Positions 1 through 11,310 of a stretch of DNA of 64,000 bases are shown here, one piece after another. The notes beneath the pieces are model-generated. The model worked only from the letters and a program-made list of their open reading frames with translations. It had not been told where the DNA came from and ran no database searches. A program made the position numbers and the translations under genes. Numbering within the stretch: the stretch's first letter is position 1; each line of letters opens with the position of its first letter. The DNA is from Plasmodiophora brassicae (lineage: Eukaryota; Endomyxa; Phytomyxea; Plasmodiophorida; Plasmodiophoridae): contig JASFAU010000005.1 in assembly GCA_039704465.1 (NCBI GenBank), positions 1,240,001-1,304,000 on the forward strand, in the 5' to 3' direction.

Positions 1-85
1 AAACCATTGCCGCCTCAGGCGTTCGCATCGACCGCGATGCACTCCCGCCAGTCCATAACGAACGCCGACAAGCTGGCCATTTTTT

Positions 86-1328
86 TTGCTGCGCCGCGCA
101 TCAGTACAAGGTACATCGTTGCATAACTTCGCCGATGCCAATGGCGTTGCACCCAGTCAAATCCGACGGTGGAAGAAACTGGAGACGCGCCTAAGTCAAT
201 CGCGCCCCGATGCAACAACGATTTCTCGTGGTCGGGCGCCTACGTTCACAGAGCAAGAAGAAGACGATCTGCTTCGGTGGATCTTTGATAGACGCGACGC
301 AGGGATAGGTACTACCTTCAACTACGCCCGCATTTCGTTGTAGTGGAACTCATAGAACCTTCGTCTAGGAATATCGTTAAATAGCCTCAAACAGTATGCT
401 TGTGAAATGTTTTCGGGGCTTAAGGAAAAGTCTACTAGCGCCAAGGAGTCGACGCTAAGGCGTTTCTTAAAAAGGCATCGTCTAACGACGCGTGTATGCA
501 CGCACTCCTCGTCTGTCGGGCCAGAGCAAGAACGGCGTCTGGCGGGAACCTTCATGGCTTCCATCGTACCGCGTATTGCCAGCCTCGACAAGAGGCTGAT
601 CATCAATATGGATGAGACGGCAGTCTTCTTTGACATGTCTCGAAACCGGACGATCGATCGTGTCGGCGCGAGGCATGTCAACATGCGCAAGACATCGTCG
701 TCGACGCTCAGGGTCACTGTAGCAGTAGCCGTTACTGCCAGTGGTTCGATTCTTCGGCCTATGATCATTTTCAAAGGTCAGCCTCAGGGCCGCATCGCGA
801 CACGCGAGCTGCCGGAATATCCGCCTGGCAGCGAATACGCGTGCCAGCCGCACGCTTGGATGGATGGCGCTACTATGCAACAATGGGTTAAGAAGGTATC
901 GCCTTCAGTATGGCACGATCATTGAACTAACAGAGTTTAACAGTGTCTACAACCGTACATTGCGAGTGTGCCTGTTGAGGCTCAAAGTCCTGTATTGCTT
1001 CTGGATTCTTTCCGATGCCACGTTATGGCACAGTGTGCTGTTGAGCATCAACAGTATTGGCGTCCAGGTGGAGCATGTTCCCAGCCATTGCACCGCACTC
1101 GTTCAGCCGATCGACGTGGGTGTCAACCGATCATTTAAGTCACGAATCCGGGATCAATGGGAGCATTGGTTACTGGAAAAGCCCATCGGTGACCCGTTGG
1201 ATCCACCAACACGTCCTCAAGTGGCATCGTGGATAATCCGATCGTTGCAAGAGCTATCGCCTGATGTGATCCGGAGGTCATGGCGTAGCCATGATTTTCC
1301 TACTTTACAGATACCGAATAAACAATAG
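86..1328 (+). pseudogene. pogo/Tigger-like DDE transposase, frameshifted
   Basis: Relic of a Tc1/mariner-superfamily (pogo/Tigger, CENP-B-like) transposase, which would excise and insert DNA in the nucleus. Visible parts in order: a helix-turn-helix-like N-terminus (86-343), the first catalytic Asp in NMDETAVFF (about 607-633), the second in LLLLDSFRCH (about 995-1025), the third in VQPIDVGVN (about 1102-1128). A 51-bp GT-AG intron (about 897-947) joins the first two catalytic blocks in frame. Compared with the copy at 63041-64000, one base seems to be missing near 1030, so the second and third Asp lie in different frames. Also broken near 343-407. Non-autonomous relic; family assignment is fairly sure. 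Confidence 0.75.
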
Positions 1329-1329
1329 A

Positions 1330-1774
1330 TGGCGTTACAGCAGGATACAACGTGCCATGCCGCCATGGCGATGCGACCGTCGACGGTCGTACACATTGTC
1401 AGAGCGAGAGTACAATTCGACAACTCTTGCAAGTCGGTTGTCGAATCGGTTGGCTCTCGCAATGTAATGACGGGGCAGGAATCCCACCAAACATTGATCA
1501 GAACCGTTCCTCACACGATAAACGGCAATTGCCGTCTCTCGGTGTTGCCCGCATCTGGGGATATCATTGTCGTTAAATCGTCGACGAATTAGGGATGACT
1601 TACCATTAATGATTTGAACAATACGCAACCGGACAATGCTGTCTGGTTCCAGGACAGACCCGCACACGGTGTGCTCTTGACAGCAGCGTCCACGGTTGCC
1701 GATCTCGATCCCTACAATCTCAACATGGACGGACGACATCGCCGGTCAGCTGTCGGATCGGGACCATGCTGTGG
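1330..1774. other. no recognised gene
   Basis: I see only short overlapping open frames without recognisable motifs. It is probably 3' flank of the transposase relic or other decayed mobile DNA. Confidence 0.4.
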
Positions 1775-1925
1775 TTGCGACCTTGAAATTCGGGCCTGAT
1801 ATGATGTCGAGCTGACTGGCCCTCGTAGTCGGTGGTCGCAAAAAAGTTCGAAGCCTTTTTTGGACAGGGGGGCACAGGATGCGCTAGGCACAGCGCATCG
1901 AAGTTTACGGTATAGTTGTGCGACA
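1775..1925 (+). repeat. diverged repeat shared with the right end of the window
   Basis: Contains the run AGGGGGGCACAGG near a TCGCAAAA box and an AGTCGGTG box. The same ordered set of boxes is found on the minus strand at about 62305-62505. The copies are diverged but keep order and spacing. It is a dispersed non-coding repeat of unknown type. Confidence 0.45.
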
Positions 1926-2140
1926 ACTGCGTCCCTGTAGTTGTCCCCAAAGTCTGCGGATGCCGTGGGCCCGTGGCCTTCTTGTCTCTTCATGCAGGAA
2001 ATGGCCGACCTCTAATACCAGGGCGAACACAGCGATGGCGATGACGGCATCATCGTCGTCAATGATGGCGTCATTGTCAACATTGACGAGGAATAGGCCG
2101 AAGAGATCGTAGAGGATGCCGGGGACGACGTCGTGGGGGC

Positions 2141-2740
2141 GTGAATCCAGGCCTTCGTCAAGCACACCAACTTCCCGAAGCAGATCAAGGGCGCCAAGCT
2201 GAAGCCCCTCGCCCGCAAATCGTCGTCACTGCTGAACCAATGTGGTGTCCGTCTCGTCGACCAGCATACCGTAGAATGATTCATCTGTCTACTCGAGCCG
2301 TGCTACGACGTGGACACGCCGGTCGACATCACGGGCACCAAGGCCGGCACGTCCAACGCGACGAAGCACCTCAAGTCGGCGCACGGCGTTGAGCCGTCCA
2401 AGACGTTGGCACACAACCGTCGCATGTCCGCGCTCCAGGAGTAGATGCACGTGTCGAATCCGGCGTTCAAGAAGGATCCGGAACGTTGGTTCCAGGTAGA
2501 GGCTCCTGACGCTTCACCCATTCCATTCGCGGCGATTGACACGCTCCTACTCAGGTGCAGGTCGGGGCGTGGTCAGCCGAGCGTTCCAGACCGACCGCTG
2601 GCGGCTGCTCGCCAAACAGGTGCCGGTCGGCCCGGGCGGCATGAAGTCCATCAACGTCCAGAAGCATCACGTTGAGCTGTACGTAACCGTGAAGAAGAAG
2701 ATCTTGTCGGCAATCGCTGAGGCTCGCGACTGGTTCTGTA
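2141..2740 (+). pseudogene. BED-finger/hAT-like transposon remnant
   Basis: Broken coding pieces in one direction. A short block around 2310-2440 contains HLKSAHGVEPSK, which resembles the C-terminal half of a BED-type zinc finger as found in hAT transposases. It is followed by stops and by frames that run into the left arm of the palindrome at 2581-2734. No catalytic block is visible. The hAT assignment is an inference from the finger-like piece only. Confidence 0.3.
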
Positions 2741-2935
2741 TCCCATTCATTTCGCTCAACCTTGCCGTGATAAAGAGCAACACCAGTCGCGAGCCTCAGC
2801 GATTGCCGACAAGATCTTCTTCTTCACGGTTACGTACAGCTCAACGTGATGCTTCTGGACGTTGATGGACTTCATGCCGCCCGGCCCGATCGGCAACTGT
2901 TTGGCGAGCAGCCGCCAGCGGTCGGTCTGGAACGC
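2581..2935. repeat. large near-perfect inverted repeat (hairpin)
   Basis: The left arm 2581-2734 and right arm 2782-2935 are near-perfect reverse complements of 154 bp each, separated by 47 bp. Weaker complementarity extends outwards to about 2560 and 2975, with an insertion of about 20 bp in the right side. The arms carry an open coding-like frame, so the structure looks like an inverted duplication of part of a mobile-element gene, not a classical terminal repeat. Confidence 0.9.
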
Positions 2936-2975
2936 TATATGGTATCGACTGCCCGGCTGACGTCGCCCCGATCTA

Positions 2976-3491
2976 TTTTTATGTAGTTAACACAGATAAC
3001 TTTGTAGTTGTAGAAGGTCTGCAAGGTTTGCGAGAGCAATATAATGTTCTGAACGAAGCAATAATGGTCATGTTCAGCGACACGTTGCACGATGGAATCG
3101 AACAAGTTCGCCGATAGTGTTTATAATCATGAATGGGACTTGGTCCCCGCTACCCGGCAAGAAGAAGCGAGGCTTAGGGCGCAGGCGGTTCTTGTTGGCG
3201 GCGCGTACAGGTCTCTCCCCGCGTGATGTTCTGCTCAGACGTGCGACGCTGACTCTGGACATGTTGATAAAGGAGCAACAGCGGGACCACGACATCCATA
3301 TCATCATCGTCGTCGTCGTCGCTGAACGAGAGTATGGACGACATTAATAGGAACTCGTCAGACTCGTCAGATGACTCCATGCGCCACGTCCCGTTTACGG
3401 AATGAACGGTGTCTCGGACCCCGCTGGGAGCCTGCACCCGTAAAGATACCCTTCTGATGGCGATTGCCAACAGCGAACGTAGTCGCCTGGT
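2976..3491 (-). other. no clear gene; acidic open frame on minus strand
   Basis: On the minus strand, from an ATG near 3390, there is an acidic run SDDDDDDDMD followed by a basic Arg-rich piece. This could be the N-terminus of a PIF/Harbinger-like transposase relic, but no catalytic residues follow. Otherwise nothing recognisable. Confidence 0.2.
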
Positions 3492-4698
3492 TTACAGGTG
3501 GAATTGCGCCTCTTCATCAATAACAGGCTGGACGGGTTCCCAGAGGTCGACCTCGCCAGGCTGGAGTGGGAGATCGGCGGGCGCGTCGACATTGAACTGC
3601 GGGCGTTGCTGCGGGGCCTTCGACGGGAACAACGCGACGAGCCTGGCTGGATGCACAGGAAACGGTTCCGTAAAGAAGTAGTCATCTCGAAGCGCCTGAC
3701 AAGCGCGTCCATCACGTGAAAAGCCATGGCCGCTCGCTACGGGAACGTACCTCGCGAGCTGAGATCCGATTCGTGCTGCGAAGTACGAGAAATCGTTGCA
3801 GCAGCGACAGGGCGCCTTCGCTGGCATCTGGGAGGATGTCCTGCAGAGCAATGCCGGGCATGTACGAGAAATGGATCTTGTTGTAGTCGGGCAGCGTCTT
3901 GGCCTCCTGCACAGCATCCCGGTCAGAATACAACTCGCCGCATCGTGCAAAGTTACGAGCCTACAGGCCAGGTCTCGTCATTGGGCGTGCCCATGACGCG
4001 GAGCACGCGGAACAGTTGGTCAATGTCGCTCTCGCCGACAATGAACGGCATGTGGTTGAGCATCTCGGCGAACACGCAGCCGACGGCCCACATGTCGACC
4101 CCAGGGCCATACTTCCGGGCCCCATACAGCAACTCGGGCGCCCTGTAGAACCTCGTGGCCACTTGATGCGAATACGATTGCGCTGTGGCCAGGTGCACTC
4201 TCGACAGACCAAAGTCCCCAATCTTGAGCCGACCCGCACTGCTGAAGAGAAGATTGGAAGGTTTGATGTCCTGCCCGGTCATGTGAGCAGAGACGTTGCA
4301 TGCGCGCACGAATGTACACTGACCCGGTGAATAACGTTGGATTCGTGAATACTGGCGACGCCGACGAGGATCATTCGCAGGATGGTTTTGACCTCGGCCT
4401 CGAAGAACGGCCGTTGCATCCGGGACATTAGCTGGAACAGGTCGGTCTCCATGTACTCCAGGGCGAGGAACACTGCCGATCCTGTCCCAAAGTACTCGAA
4501 CAGACGCACGACGTGATCGTCCTGCAGGTGCTCCAAGGATTTGATCTCGCGTACAACGGCCTTCGGCAGGCCCTGCTCGGCTCTGGCGATCCGAATCTTC
4601 TTCAATGCCACCAAGGTCCCATCTTCAATACGGACCGCTCGGAAGACCTCGCCGAATGTTCCCTCCCCGATTTTACAAACAATCCGATACCTCTCCAT
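3492..4698 (-). CDS. CDK20: cyclin-dependent kinase 20 (cell cycle-related kinase)
   Basis: Ser/Thr kinase of the CDK20/CCRK branch, known in other eukaryotes for cilium and cell-cycle control. Four exons: 4698-4324, 4270-3965, 3906-3751 and 3695-3492, with three GT-AG introns of 53, 58 and 55 bp. Every exon is a multiple of three, giving 346 residues, the same length as human CDK20. Visible: Gly loop IGEGTFGEV, KAVVREIK helix, catalytic HRDIKPSN built across the first junction, DFG, APELLYG, and the CDK20-specific LPDYNKI and YFFTEPFP blocks. The activation-loop Thr (human T161) is Ser in YSHQVATRF. The start MERYRIV aligns with the family start; an upstream in-frame ATG at about 4776 is less likely. 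Confidence 0.93.
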
Positions 4699-5125
4699 CG
4701 GGATGAGCCACCGACACGCTCGTCTGACAGTAAACCTGGCGCAGCCCACTTCAGTACCTATATGGAAAGGGACCATGTATGACTCGACGTGCGCGTCGGC
4801 GCTTTGGTCGCTGATAAAATGGATGCGGACTCACCGACCGTAAGGAATCTCCAGATCCATTGTGGGTCGCGATGAGTCAACTTGGAGCAAGTGCAGAGTG
4901 AGGCCGATCTTTACTGGGAGCGAGTGTGACACGCCTGGATACTTTGGAGTCGGAGTCAACGTGAACGGCATCAGGCTGCTTAGATCTGAGCACTGTGTTC
5001 GAAACCAGGGCAGCTCAATCTCGAAACGTCGTCCTATATATCGCACCCACCAGACGGTGCATCCTGCACGCCAGAACGAGTTGGCCAAGCAACTACGAGC
5101 TGGATCGCACCCGAACCTCTTCCCG
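4699..5125. other. upstream region of CDK20, no gene seen
   Basis: Holds the 5' flank of the minus-strand kinase gene. An open frame on the plus strand from 4862 has no recognisable features until the hydrophobic segment described at 5126. Confidence 0.4.
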
Positions 5126-5254
5126 ATGGCATTCAGACGGCTGAGTCTCTCGAACTTGACGATCATCGTTCTCCTGCTACTGACAACCGCGAATGCTCAG
5201 CCGAGAATAGGGCGAAAATTCAACTGGAACTGGGAAGCCATCGATAGGTCCTAA
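5126..5254 (+). CDS. possible small secreted peptide, 42 residues
   Basis: The ATG at 5126 opens a frame with a basic start (MAFRRLS), a hydrophobic core (LTIIVLLLLTT) and ANAQ, which looks like a signal peptide with an Ala-x-Ala cleavage site. Only about 18 residues follow before a stop. It could be a tiny secreted peptide, the first exon of a longer gene, or chance. No homology recognised. Confidence 0.25.
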   Translation: MAFRRLSLSNLTIIVLLLLTTANAQPRIGRKFNWNWEAIDRS

Positions 5255-5352
5255 ACCAGGCACGCTTCAGCATACACAAAACCGTAACGAGCTGCTCCTA
5301 TCGTGTGTCCGATTGTGGGGTGCAGCCGATATCTGGGATATATTTAAGCTGG

Positions 5353-7739
5353 TTATACATTGCCGACGGCTTGAAGCGACGTCCGGCGAACGGGCGTCCC
5401 GACCATTGATCTTTGCGTGGCCGAGTCGATGTTGACCACAACGTACTCGCCCGGGCGAGGAACCGATTTGGAAACATCGCAGTCACCTGATGCAGGACAT
5501 CTGTGATCTGAACATCTTCCATGGATCGTCGTTTCCATACCATGCAGTTCAATCTTCGGGAATACGACTTTCACATTGGAGTCGGAGCGCCCAGCAAGAA
5601 ATTCTGACGAACTGTGCACACGTTCGCTTAGCAGCAGCAGTGTCCCACTAGCGTCCATCTTACCGTTTACTGTCGCCTTCAACGAGAACGACCTGGGTCG
5701 ACCCAACATTCCGCATTGCATTAGACCGTGCCAGATCATGATGGGTCTCGGTGACTTCGCGAAGTCGCCGTGACTTCACGTCGTCGGGCACGTCGTCCAA
5801 AAGGTACTGGTGTGCATGAGTCTTCTCTCTACGATCATTCAGCAATACGACCGCCTGGAGCAATTCTTTCACAATACCTTTGCGAGTACGCAAACATGAA
5901 CGCATGCGTGTAGCCAGTCTTCCGAATCAGATCCTGGAACGCGCTTAGTTGTGCATGTGCCCCAGAGCGTCAAACAAATTACCAGACAAGCGTCATGTGG
6001 TGGTCTTCCTCAGTCTCGCCGCAGAATCCCGATATGAAGTCGCTGGTAAGAGAACAGCCAGGAATCTTGTCGCGCACCGTTGCGATAAGATCATCGTACG
6101 CTTCGCGAGAGTAGTCCCGTTTCATGCGTTCGAGAACTGAAGTGCTGCCACTTTGGGCGGGGATGTGCAACGCCTTGCAGACGTTGGGATATTCTGCAAC
6201 GACCTGCAGAAGCTCCAGAGGGAAATCCTTTGGATGAGGCGATGTAAAGCGGATGCGAATCTCAGGGTCCACCTCCGCGCATCGTCGAAGCAATTCCGGA
6301 AAGCGAATACCCATCCGGGATGCCCGCTACAAATCGGCAATGGGCATACATCAAGGATCACCACATGATTATCGGGAGCATACCTTCGTCTTTTGAGAGA
6401 ATCCAGGATTACTCAGATTGAAATCCTTGATCGTGAACGTGCCGCGGTCGGCGCCGGTGACGTCATTGTACGAGTTGACGTTCTGACCGAGCAGCGTCAC
6501 CTAGACATCAAGGGACTTGCGTTAGTGCGAAATAATAATTTCAACAGACAGAATTGTGAGATACCTCTTTGAAGCCCTCCCGAGAGAGATCTTGTATTTC
6601 GCTAATAATGCTGTCTGCGTTGCGACTGCAGCCGGTGAGCCAGTCTAGACGACGGATAACGGTTGCACAGGTTTACCTCCGTTCTCTGCCTCTGGTATAT
6701 GGAACAATGCCTGGAGTATGATATCACATCAACTAGGTTCAATGGTCTACAGACAAAGAACGTACAGTACGAGCAGAGATTGTTGCAGCCGCGCATGATC
6801 GAGACAAATGCTGAAACGCGATTCGAAGCAGGACGTACAGGAGCGATATCGGCATACGTTTCCTACAAGGCACCATTACAATTACAGCCGTTGACGCGTT
6901 AAAGCCGAACATCGTCTTACATCCAGGGACAACAAGACATTGACAGCAGACGTGCCGTCTCTTGCCACGGAGAGAAGCCGCGGCAGATCGCGATAGGCGT
7001 CTGGTCCCACAACAACATTGACCAGTTGGTCCCGTTCCAGCAATCGTTCCTTGAGTCGTTCCGCCATACTGCCCCCAATAAGAACCTTTACAGACACAAC
7101 ACACTGCCACTCCCCAATTTTACCATCCTAGCACAGCAACAGCTGTACCACGCCTTCGACCTCGAAGAGCACGCAGTTCATAGAGTCGACTCCAGACCTT
7201 CTCTTCAGCATTGTCCCGAATCTGAACAGAACAGATAAACAGCCAGGCATCCCGGCGCGTCGATTTTAAACATACCGAACACGTATTGATGAGAACGACG
7301 TCGGCGGCGGTGACACTGTCAGCGCGTTTGAACCCGCTGTTTATCAAAACTGCCTCGACAATTTCGGAATCGGACACATTCATCTGTGGCTTGGTCAGTA
7401 GGTGATCAGATGCGCAGTCGTAGGTCTGGTTGCAACGACCTGACAGCCGTAGGTCTCTATGAAGAAAGATCGCGTCTCCGGCACAGCGATCGGGTCCCGG
7501 TCCGCATTGAAGGTCAGCGTCGGCGACATCGCCACGTCGGGAACAGGACCTGATCCGGCAGCGCGCGGCCGGATGAAGTCAGCCACCGTCTTCCCATCGT
7601 CCGGCACCATCTTCGCCCGCTTCGCCGCCAGCGACGTGCATCGGCGTACACGGGTCCTCCATGCGGACAACATCATTGGATCGCAACTGTGAACCGACGA
7701 CTGAGCTGCAGTCTGCCGCCGCACTGACCACGAACGCAA
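5353..7739 (-). CDS. CDK5RAP1: CDK5RAP1-type tRNA methylthiotransferase (radical SAM, MiaB family)
   Basis: Adds the methylthio group to N6-isopentenyladenosine at position 37 of tRNAs; in animals it works in mitochondria. Twelve exons in 2.4 kb: 7739-7440, 7383-7276, 7221-7124, 7068-6921, 6862-6766, 6710-6677, 6625-6565, 6500-6384, 6326-5988, 5933-5878, 5828-5664 and 5611-5353, with introns of 49-64 bp. The join gives 593 residues (human about 600). Visible: N-terminal cluster Cys in ETYGCQ, NTCS and LGCMAERLK; radical-[11 protein letters not shown] with its last Cys made across a junction; [30 protein letters not shown]-terminal TRAM-like part. The Arg-rich start could be a mitochondrial presequence. 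A 54-bp GT-AG stretch inside the last exon may be a further intron and keeps frame either way. Confidence 0.93.
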
Positions 7740-8301
7740 ATATCACTCCGGGCAACCTCGTCTGTCTCGAAAGGCTGCAAATGGTGCCGCCATCAGCAGT
7801 CCTCAGCCTGGACTCCATATAAACGGTTGATCTCGCGACTAATTCTGCTGGACTGCTCCTTTGCACTTCTCTATTCACAGGTACTCTGGGCGGAATAGGC
7901 AGTTGGACAATTTTATTCGCACACACCCATTCTACGTAATCGGGTTTGAACAATTCGACAATGGGGACATCGAAGGACGAAGTTCGGGTGTCGGATCTCA
8001 CATTGACGAATCAGGCAAGACCTGTTCGTCAGAAGATGCGTATGATCACATCGGTTTACGCAAATGGCGGCAATACATCACGACGGACGGCAACGACGGA
8101 CGACCAAGACCATCGTGCCAACGCGACGATCACGCTGACTCTTATTGCGAATGACCATCAAGGTTCGCGCGACGGGCACCGCCTGTGCGTCTCGCAGCGT
8201 GTGCGGACTCCGTGAACCAATATTAGGGCACATTGCTATATATCGGTCCAACGCTTAGGCTACATTATATTTTCGAAGCGACATAGCCAAAGACACAGTC
8301 A
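7740..8301. other. spacer between CDK5RAP1 and proteasome alpha-1
   Basis: Both flanking genes are on the minus strand, so this holds the 3' end region of the proteasome gene and the promoter side of CDK5RAP1. Short open frames on both strands show no motif I recognise. Confidence 0.4.
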
Positions 8302-9290
8302 TCAATCCTCTTGCATGGCGTCAGTGCTGCTTGGCCGGGGTCCACCTTGTCCATCGGCATTAGCGCGAGTAATGTAGCGCTCCAGCTCTTCGCGCTCGAG
8401 GACCGTGAACGGACGAGTTGTGCTGACGATGCCAATCTCGACGTTGTCGGCCGTGATCTCACCTACGCGAAATAGTCAGAAGTCGTAGACGGCGACACCG
8501 ACCTTATTTGTACCTGTTGGTGAAGAACCACGCAACGATTTGATGGCGTGCAAAATCAGGTCGTCGTCAGACGCGTCGTCGAAGCTCTCGTAATACTTCT
8601 CCAAGTACGTCTTGGCACTCTGCGATCGAGCGCCCAACGCTTGCGCAACGTATTCATAGTGAAGACCGCTACCCGTAGATGTCAATTCTGGAATTGCAGT
8701 AAACACCAGACGTGGTAGTACCAAGGCGATGTTTCGAACAAGTGTGCACCAGTGCGATCCACGCCAACAACCAGGAGACCCACACCGTACGGCCGCTTCG
8801 TCGCCTTCTGCGTGTACACTTGCGACTTGTCGGATACCTTGGACGCAATGCGAACGATAGGGATGTTGGACCCGTACAGATACTAAACATGCAGCGATTT
8901 CGGTCAGTACTGTGGAGGCGCATGCGGATTGTAATGCTAGCAGACCTGGTGATTCAGCGCCTCTCCACGCATGTACACACTGAGGCCTCGCGCATCGGCA
9001 ATGAGGCCCGACACACCGATTCCCATGTGGGCATCGATGCGAAACAGCTTTTGCTGCGGTGAACCAAGATCGGAAGACGTTCGGCGAAACGCAGCCAAGA
9101 CCTGACATGGCGTCAGCACTCTCCCCTTAAACGTCGACACGAATACACCGCTTCAGACCGCGGTCGTTTTCGATCGCAGGCCGCAGACGGCACTGCCTTG
9201 CTTGACGGCCTCCATGGCATACTCCACCTGGTGGAGGCGCCCAACGGGCGAGTAGGTCGTCACGCTGTCGTCGTACTGGTTCCGGTACAT
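8302..9290 (-). CDS. PSMA1: 20S proteasome subunit alpha type-1
   Basis: Non-catalytic alpha-ring subunit of the 20S proteasome. Five exons: 9290-9159, 9101-8946, 8882-8722, 8668-8514 and 8462-8302, with introns of 57, 63, 53 and 51 bp, give 254 residues (human 263). The start MYRNQYD and following [17 protein letters not shown] are the alpha-type N-terminal signature with the alpha-1 MFRNQYD-like start. [17 protein letters not shown] core, KRPYGVGLL and [13 protein letters not shown] follow. The C-terminus is acidic and lacks the long tail of animal alpha-1. It faces away from the plus-strand gene at 9630, leaving about 340 bp between starts. Confidence 0.92.
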
Positions 9291-9629
9291 GTTGGCCGAC
9301 GATCGACGACGATGAAATGACGCAAAAAAGCAACCGGGGCGGGCCTTGAGCGAACGTCGAGAGGGCACCGAGGAGATTTTGCGACGACCGTGAGGGACAT
9401 ACGCACTGCTTCACCCGCGAACTGCAATCGTTCCACGAGGCTGCGCCCATTGCCGAACTTCCCGCTCACCACCAGACGACGACGACGAAACTGCAGATAT
9501 GTTGCGCTTCATCCAGTTGAGGCAGCTTGCCCGGCAAGAGCATGGGACTGGTAGAAATATTGCCTGCCCAAATCTCGGTACGGTCTGGATCGGATCGACG
9601 CGTAGGTCCTCCTCCTGCCCATATATGCA
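9291..9629. promoter_or_regulatory. divergent intergenic region
   Basis: Starts of the proteasome gene (minus) and of the RGS membrane protein (plus) face away from each other here, so it should hold both promoters. I see no certain core element. Confidence 0.4.
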
Positions 9630-11310
9630 ATGGTGCCGGCCTCGTCGTGGATTGCCATCGTTGTGCTGGCGGGCGTCGCCCTCCAAGCCGTCATCGGGCT
9701 CGTGTTCGTGTACAGGCAACGCCAACACCCCGTTATCGCCTGGCGTCACCCGATACGAATGGCGTTCCGCACTCTCGTGCTACTGCTCTGGTCGGCAACC
9801 AACGTTGTGGGGCCGCAATCATCCGACTCCACGATCTGCTCGATTCGTGTCGTTAATGCGATTCTCCTGTGGACCCTGTTGGGATCGGTTCTCTCTCAAC
9901 TATGGTTCCTGTACGTGTCCTGGTCCTGCATTGCGGTCGCCCTCGCCGACAATACCGTCAACCAGGTCAACTCCAAAAGCACCTTGATACGATACCGCCA
10001 AGTCCTAACTTCTAGGCCGTTGCTTACGACATTGGAAGTCCTTGTCATCGTGATCGGATCGATCCCTGTCGTTTCAGCAACCGCCGCAAGCGGACTGACG
10101 CCCAGGTCAGGAATAGGCGTACATTGCGAGGTAGCTGTTGACGGAATGGTATTGAAGCCCTGTTATGCCCAACGAGACCTGGACGAATCGATGCCCAGGC
10201 AGGCCCGGGATTGCTGTCGCCGTCATACTAATCATCTATGGCGCCAGCCTGGCCTTCTTCATGCACAACCTGCGTAACATGAAGGACTCGCTCGGTAACA
10301 ACCTGTTTGGACGTCTCAGGTACGCAGGCAATGAACACTGGTTCGAACCAGGTGTTCGCAAGGAGGTCCGCGTAATGTTCGCCACTGTCATCACCGTCGT
10401 CGTTGTTCTGATTGCCGTCTCCATTGTGCCGGTTTTGGGCTCCGGATCGCCCAACGCCCTGCTACAGGTCAGTCATTCGCGACTGGGCACCACCATACCC
10501 ACCAGCCAACCCGCGTCCTCCAGCTTTTGAACTTCATTGCAATTTCCATCGGGTTTTCATGGGCCTGCCCATGGCTCCCAGTCCAGCTGGCCCGAGCAAC
10601 ACCCGTCACGTCTCGCGAGATGCACGACGTCTCTCGCCTGACAAGCAGCCGCACTTCGGACGCTCAGCGGTTTTCGATCCTGGCAGGGGACAGCACGACC
10701 GTCTCAGTGCCTCGTCATGTCAAGAGATCGTCAGGGTTCCGCGACTGGTAACGGCGTCGCCTGACTATGCGAAGCAGGAGTCGGTCTAACGCTTTCGGAT
10801 CTCACAGCATGCGAACACAGGAAGGGGCCGCTGCGTTCAAACAATTCTGTGCGTCAGAATTCTCGGTCGAGAACGCCGCCTACCTGGAAGCCAGCGCCCA
10901 GCTGTGCCTTCAGTACGGTGTGAAACCATATCACAGTCGAACTTCGTTGAAAGACATCCCGGTTTGGGCATTAATGCCTGGCCACGTAAACGACCGGTCT
11001 GATACGGACGAATGCACAGGACGCATCCGGGATCCGTGCAGAGCAGAACGGCGCGTTTCTGAACGATTTCGATTGTCTGGTGAAGACGTTCCTTGTCGCT
11101 GGGGCGTCCTTTGAGGTGAACATCCCGAGCGGAGACGCGAACGTTGTCAAACAGTACCGACAGGGGACGGGACGAGATTCGACCGAACGTGTTCAAGACG
11201 CTGTTGCGATTCTGTACAGGATCGATGGCACTATCTGCGACCTGCTGGCGGCCGACACCTTCCGCCGGTTCAAGGACAGCAAAATCTTTCGCGATCTTGC
11301 TAACGAATAA
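9630..11310 (+). CDS. multi-pass membrane protein with C-terminal RGS domain
   Basis: Likely receptor or regulator that speeds GTP hydrolysis by a G-alpha subunit, with the same layout as plant RGS1 (seven TM helices, then RGS). Several hydrophobic helices run from about residue 7 (ASSWIAIVVLAGVAL) through exon 1, a TM near 10200-10270 (GIAVAVILIIYG), one near 10370-10440 and one near 10530-10590. The RGS box follows: FKQFCASEFSVENAAYLEA (about 10838-10894), VAGASFEVNIPSG, DLLAADTFRRFKDSKIF. GT-AG introns are clear at about 10468-10525 and 10752-10809. Two more lie near 10100-10200 and 10920-11040, with exact edges uncertain. Stop at 11308. Confidence 0.75.
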
